DNA of 7,385 nucleotides, taken from contig CALPNL020000100.1 of the NCBI GenBank assembly GCA_943324925.2, forward strand, positions 1 to 7,385, given 5' to 3'. This DNA is from Chitinophaga pinensis. Its GTDB lineage: Bacteria > Bacteroidota > Bacteroidia > Flavobacteriales > Flavobacteriaceae. Made by a program: the position numbers and the translations under genes. The stretch's first letter is position 1; the number at the start of each line of letters is the position of its first letter. Under the pieces are notes generated by a model that searched no databases, had not been told where the DNA came from, and was given only the letters and a program-made list of their open reading frames with translations. Of this stretch, positions 6,526-7,385 are shown in pieces.

Positions 6526-7223
6526 ATTAGAATATCACTTTCAAGGTCCGATTTTTCAATTTTAAAATCAAATCCCAACCGCTGAACCAATTCAATTACT
6601 AGATTTTTGTACCAGTTTTCGGATTTTGGATGAATGTAAATTTTCTCAATCAATTGGCTAATATCAACATCAATTTTCAAACCATTATCAATTTTTAAAT
6701 CGAAAGGAGTGACATCGGTAATTATTCGAATTTCTCTTTCGTATTGAAAACTTTTCCGTTTAAACAAAAATGGAAAAAAAGCATTGTCAAATGGAATATA
6801 CTCTTTTTTATAGTCGATATAATTTACTTCGCCAATGTGTTGTTCATAGGTTTTATCCAAATGTAAGGCCTCTTGAATTCTCCCAACAGTAGATTGAATT
6901 GCCAAACCTTCGCTTTTTTGTGTGAAAATTTGCCACATAGCAAAAGATTCATATTCATTTATATGCCAACTACTTATCACCACATTTTCACGGTGTGATT
7001 TATAATAATCTAAAAATGCGGGATTATTGATGGATAATTTTCGAATTTCTTCAAATGTAGGCTCACTAAAGGTACCTTCATATTGATCTTCAAATTTATC
7101 CGAACGGGAGAGAAATAATTTTCTATATAGCAGTAAATCAACAAATTTTGACAAGTCCAAATACTTCCAAACAATAGTGTCCGGGTCTTCAGGAAGCTTG
7201 ATATTTTTGTCGTTGATAAACAT
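6522..7223 (-). CDS. DUF2971 family protein of unknown function
   Basis: The 233-residue product looks like a complete member of the DUF2971 family, which to my knowledge has no established biochemical role. Family-like blocks visible are VWKYLDLSKFVDLL (18-31), LFLSRSDKFEDQYEG (36-50), SSWH...ESFAMW (84-97), a GLAIQST strand (106-112) and KRKSFQYEREIRII (155-168). There is no signal peptide or membrane segment, so it should be cytoplasmic. The ATG at 7223 lies 23 bases after the stop of an ABC transporter gene on the same strand, so it may be transcribed with it. At its other end the TAG overlaps the TAA of the convergent TonB receptor by four bases. The family is scattered among bacteria and often sits in variable regions, so horizontal acquisition or a defence-related role is possible, but nothing here shows it. 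Confidence 0.82.
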   Translation of the reverse strand: MFINDKNIKLPEDPDTIVWKYLDLSKFVDLLLYRKLFLSRSDKFEDQYEGTFSEPTFEEIRKLSINNPAFLDYYKSHRENVVISSWHINEYESFAMWQIFTQKSEGLAIQSTVGRIQEALHLDKTYEQHIGEVNYIDYKKEYIPFDNAFFPFLFKRKSFQYEREIRIITDVTPFDLKIDNGLKIDVDISQLIEKIYIHPKSENWYKNLVIELVQRLGFDFKIEKSDLESDILI

Positions 7224-7246
7224 TTATAGAAATTAACATGATTTAT

Positions 7247-7385
7247 TTATTCAAAACTTTGCATGGAAACCAGTTTATTGTAGGTTCCGTTTAAGGCAAT
7301 TAATTGGTCGTGTGTTCCTTGTTCTACAATTTTTCCTTTTTGTAAAACCACTATTTTGTCTGCTTTTTGAATCGTAGAAAGTCGG
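7247..7385 (-). CDS. ABC exporter ATP-binding protein, C-terminal fragment
   Basis: Only the last 45 residues are in the window; the gene continues past base 7385. The minus strand reads RLSTIQKADKIVVLQKGKIV, then EQGTHDQLIALNGTYNKLVS, then MQSFE and a TAA stop at 7249-7247. RLSTI directly after a partial codon ending in C fits the HRLSTI H-loop of ABC nucleotide-binding domains, and DKIVVLQKGKIVEQGTHDQL is the usual end of exporter-type (MsbA/lipid or multidrug type) half-transporters with a fused membrane domain. The substrate cannot be told from this fragment. The DUF2971 gene follows 23 bases downstream on the same strand. Being open at the edge and short, this fragment is easily missed by ORF callers. 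Confidence 0.9.
   Translation of the reverse strand, partial: RLSTIQKADKIVVLQKGKIVEQGTHDQLIALNGTYNKLVSMQSFE

Overview
The window looks like a chromosomal core segment from a member of the Flavobacteriaceae, most likely Flavobacterium or a close relative. The evidence is the AT-rich sequence, near-absence of Shine-Dalgarno motifs, a TAnnTTTG-type promoter element, an outer-membrane TonB-dependent receptor with an N-terminal carboxypeptidase-regulatory-like domain, and protein sequences typical of this group. I see no transposase, integrase, phage gene, CRISPR array, tRNA or rRNA.

Left part (1-2202), all on the minus strand. Read in the direction of transcription it contains a small coiled-coil protein, then zapA (FtsZ-ring regulator), then a structured RNA in the 180-base gap that matches a flavobacterial 6S RNA, then rny (RNase Y, whose 3' end lies outside the window). 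A TAACTTTG -7 element lies just upstream of the coiled-coil gene. This gives a compact module of cell division, RNA polymerase regulation and RNA turnover. The order zapA then 6S RNA recalls the zapA-ssrS order of enterobacteria.

Middle part (2203-6525), plus strand. A divergent AT-rich intergenic region is followed by a secreted M23 (LytM-like) metallopeptidase with intact zinc-site residues and a long beta-rich C-terminal region. Six bases after its stop comes a TonB-dependent outer-membrane receptor that appears to use a TTG start. The two are probably co-transcribed and act at the cell envelope. The receptor substrate cannot be told from sequence.

Right part (6522-7385), minus strand. 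A DUF2971-family protein lies 23 bases downstream of the 3' end of an ABC exporter-type ATPase gene that continues out of the window. The DUF2971 gene and the TonB receptor converge and their stop codons overlap by four bases, leaving no room for a terminator between them.

The element most worth attention is the 6S-like RNA between zapA and rny. A previously undescribed system is not evident. The least understood pieces are the DUF2971 protein and the coiled-coil protein upstream of zapA.
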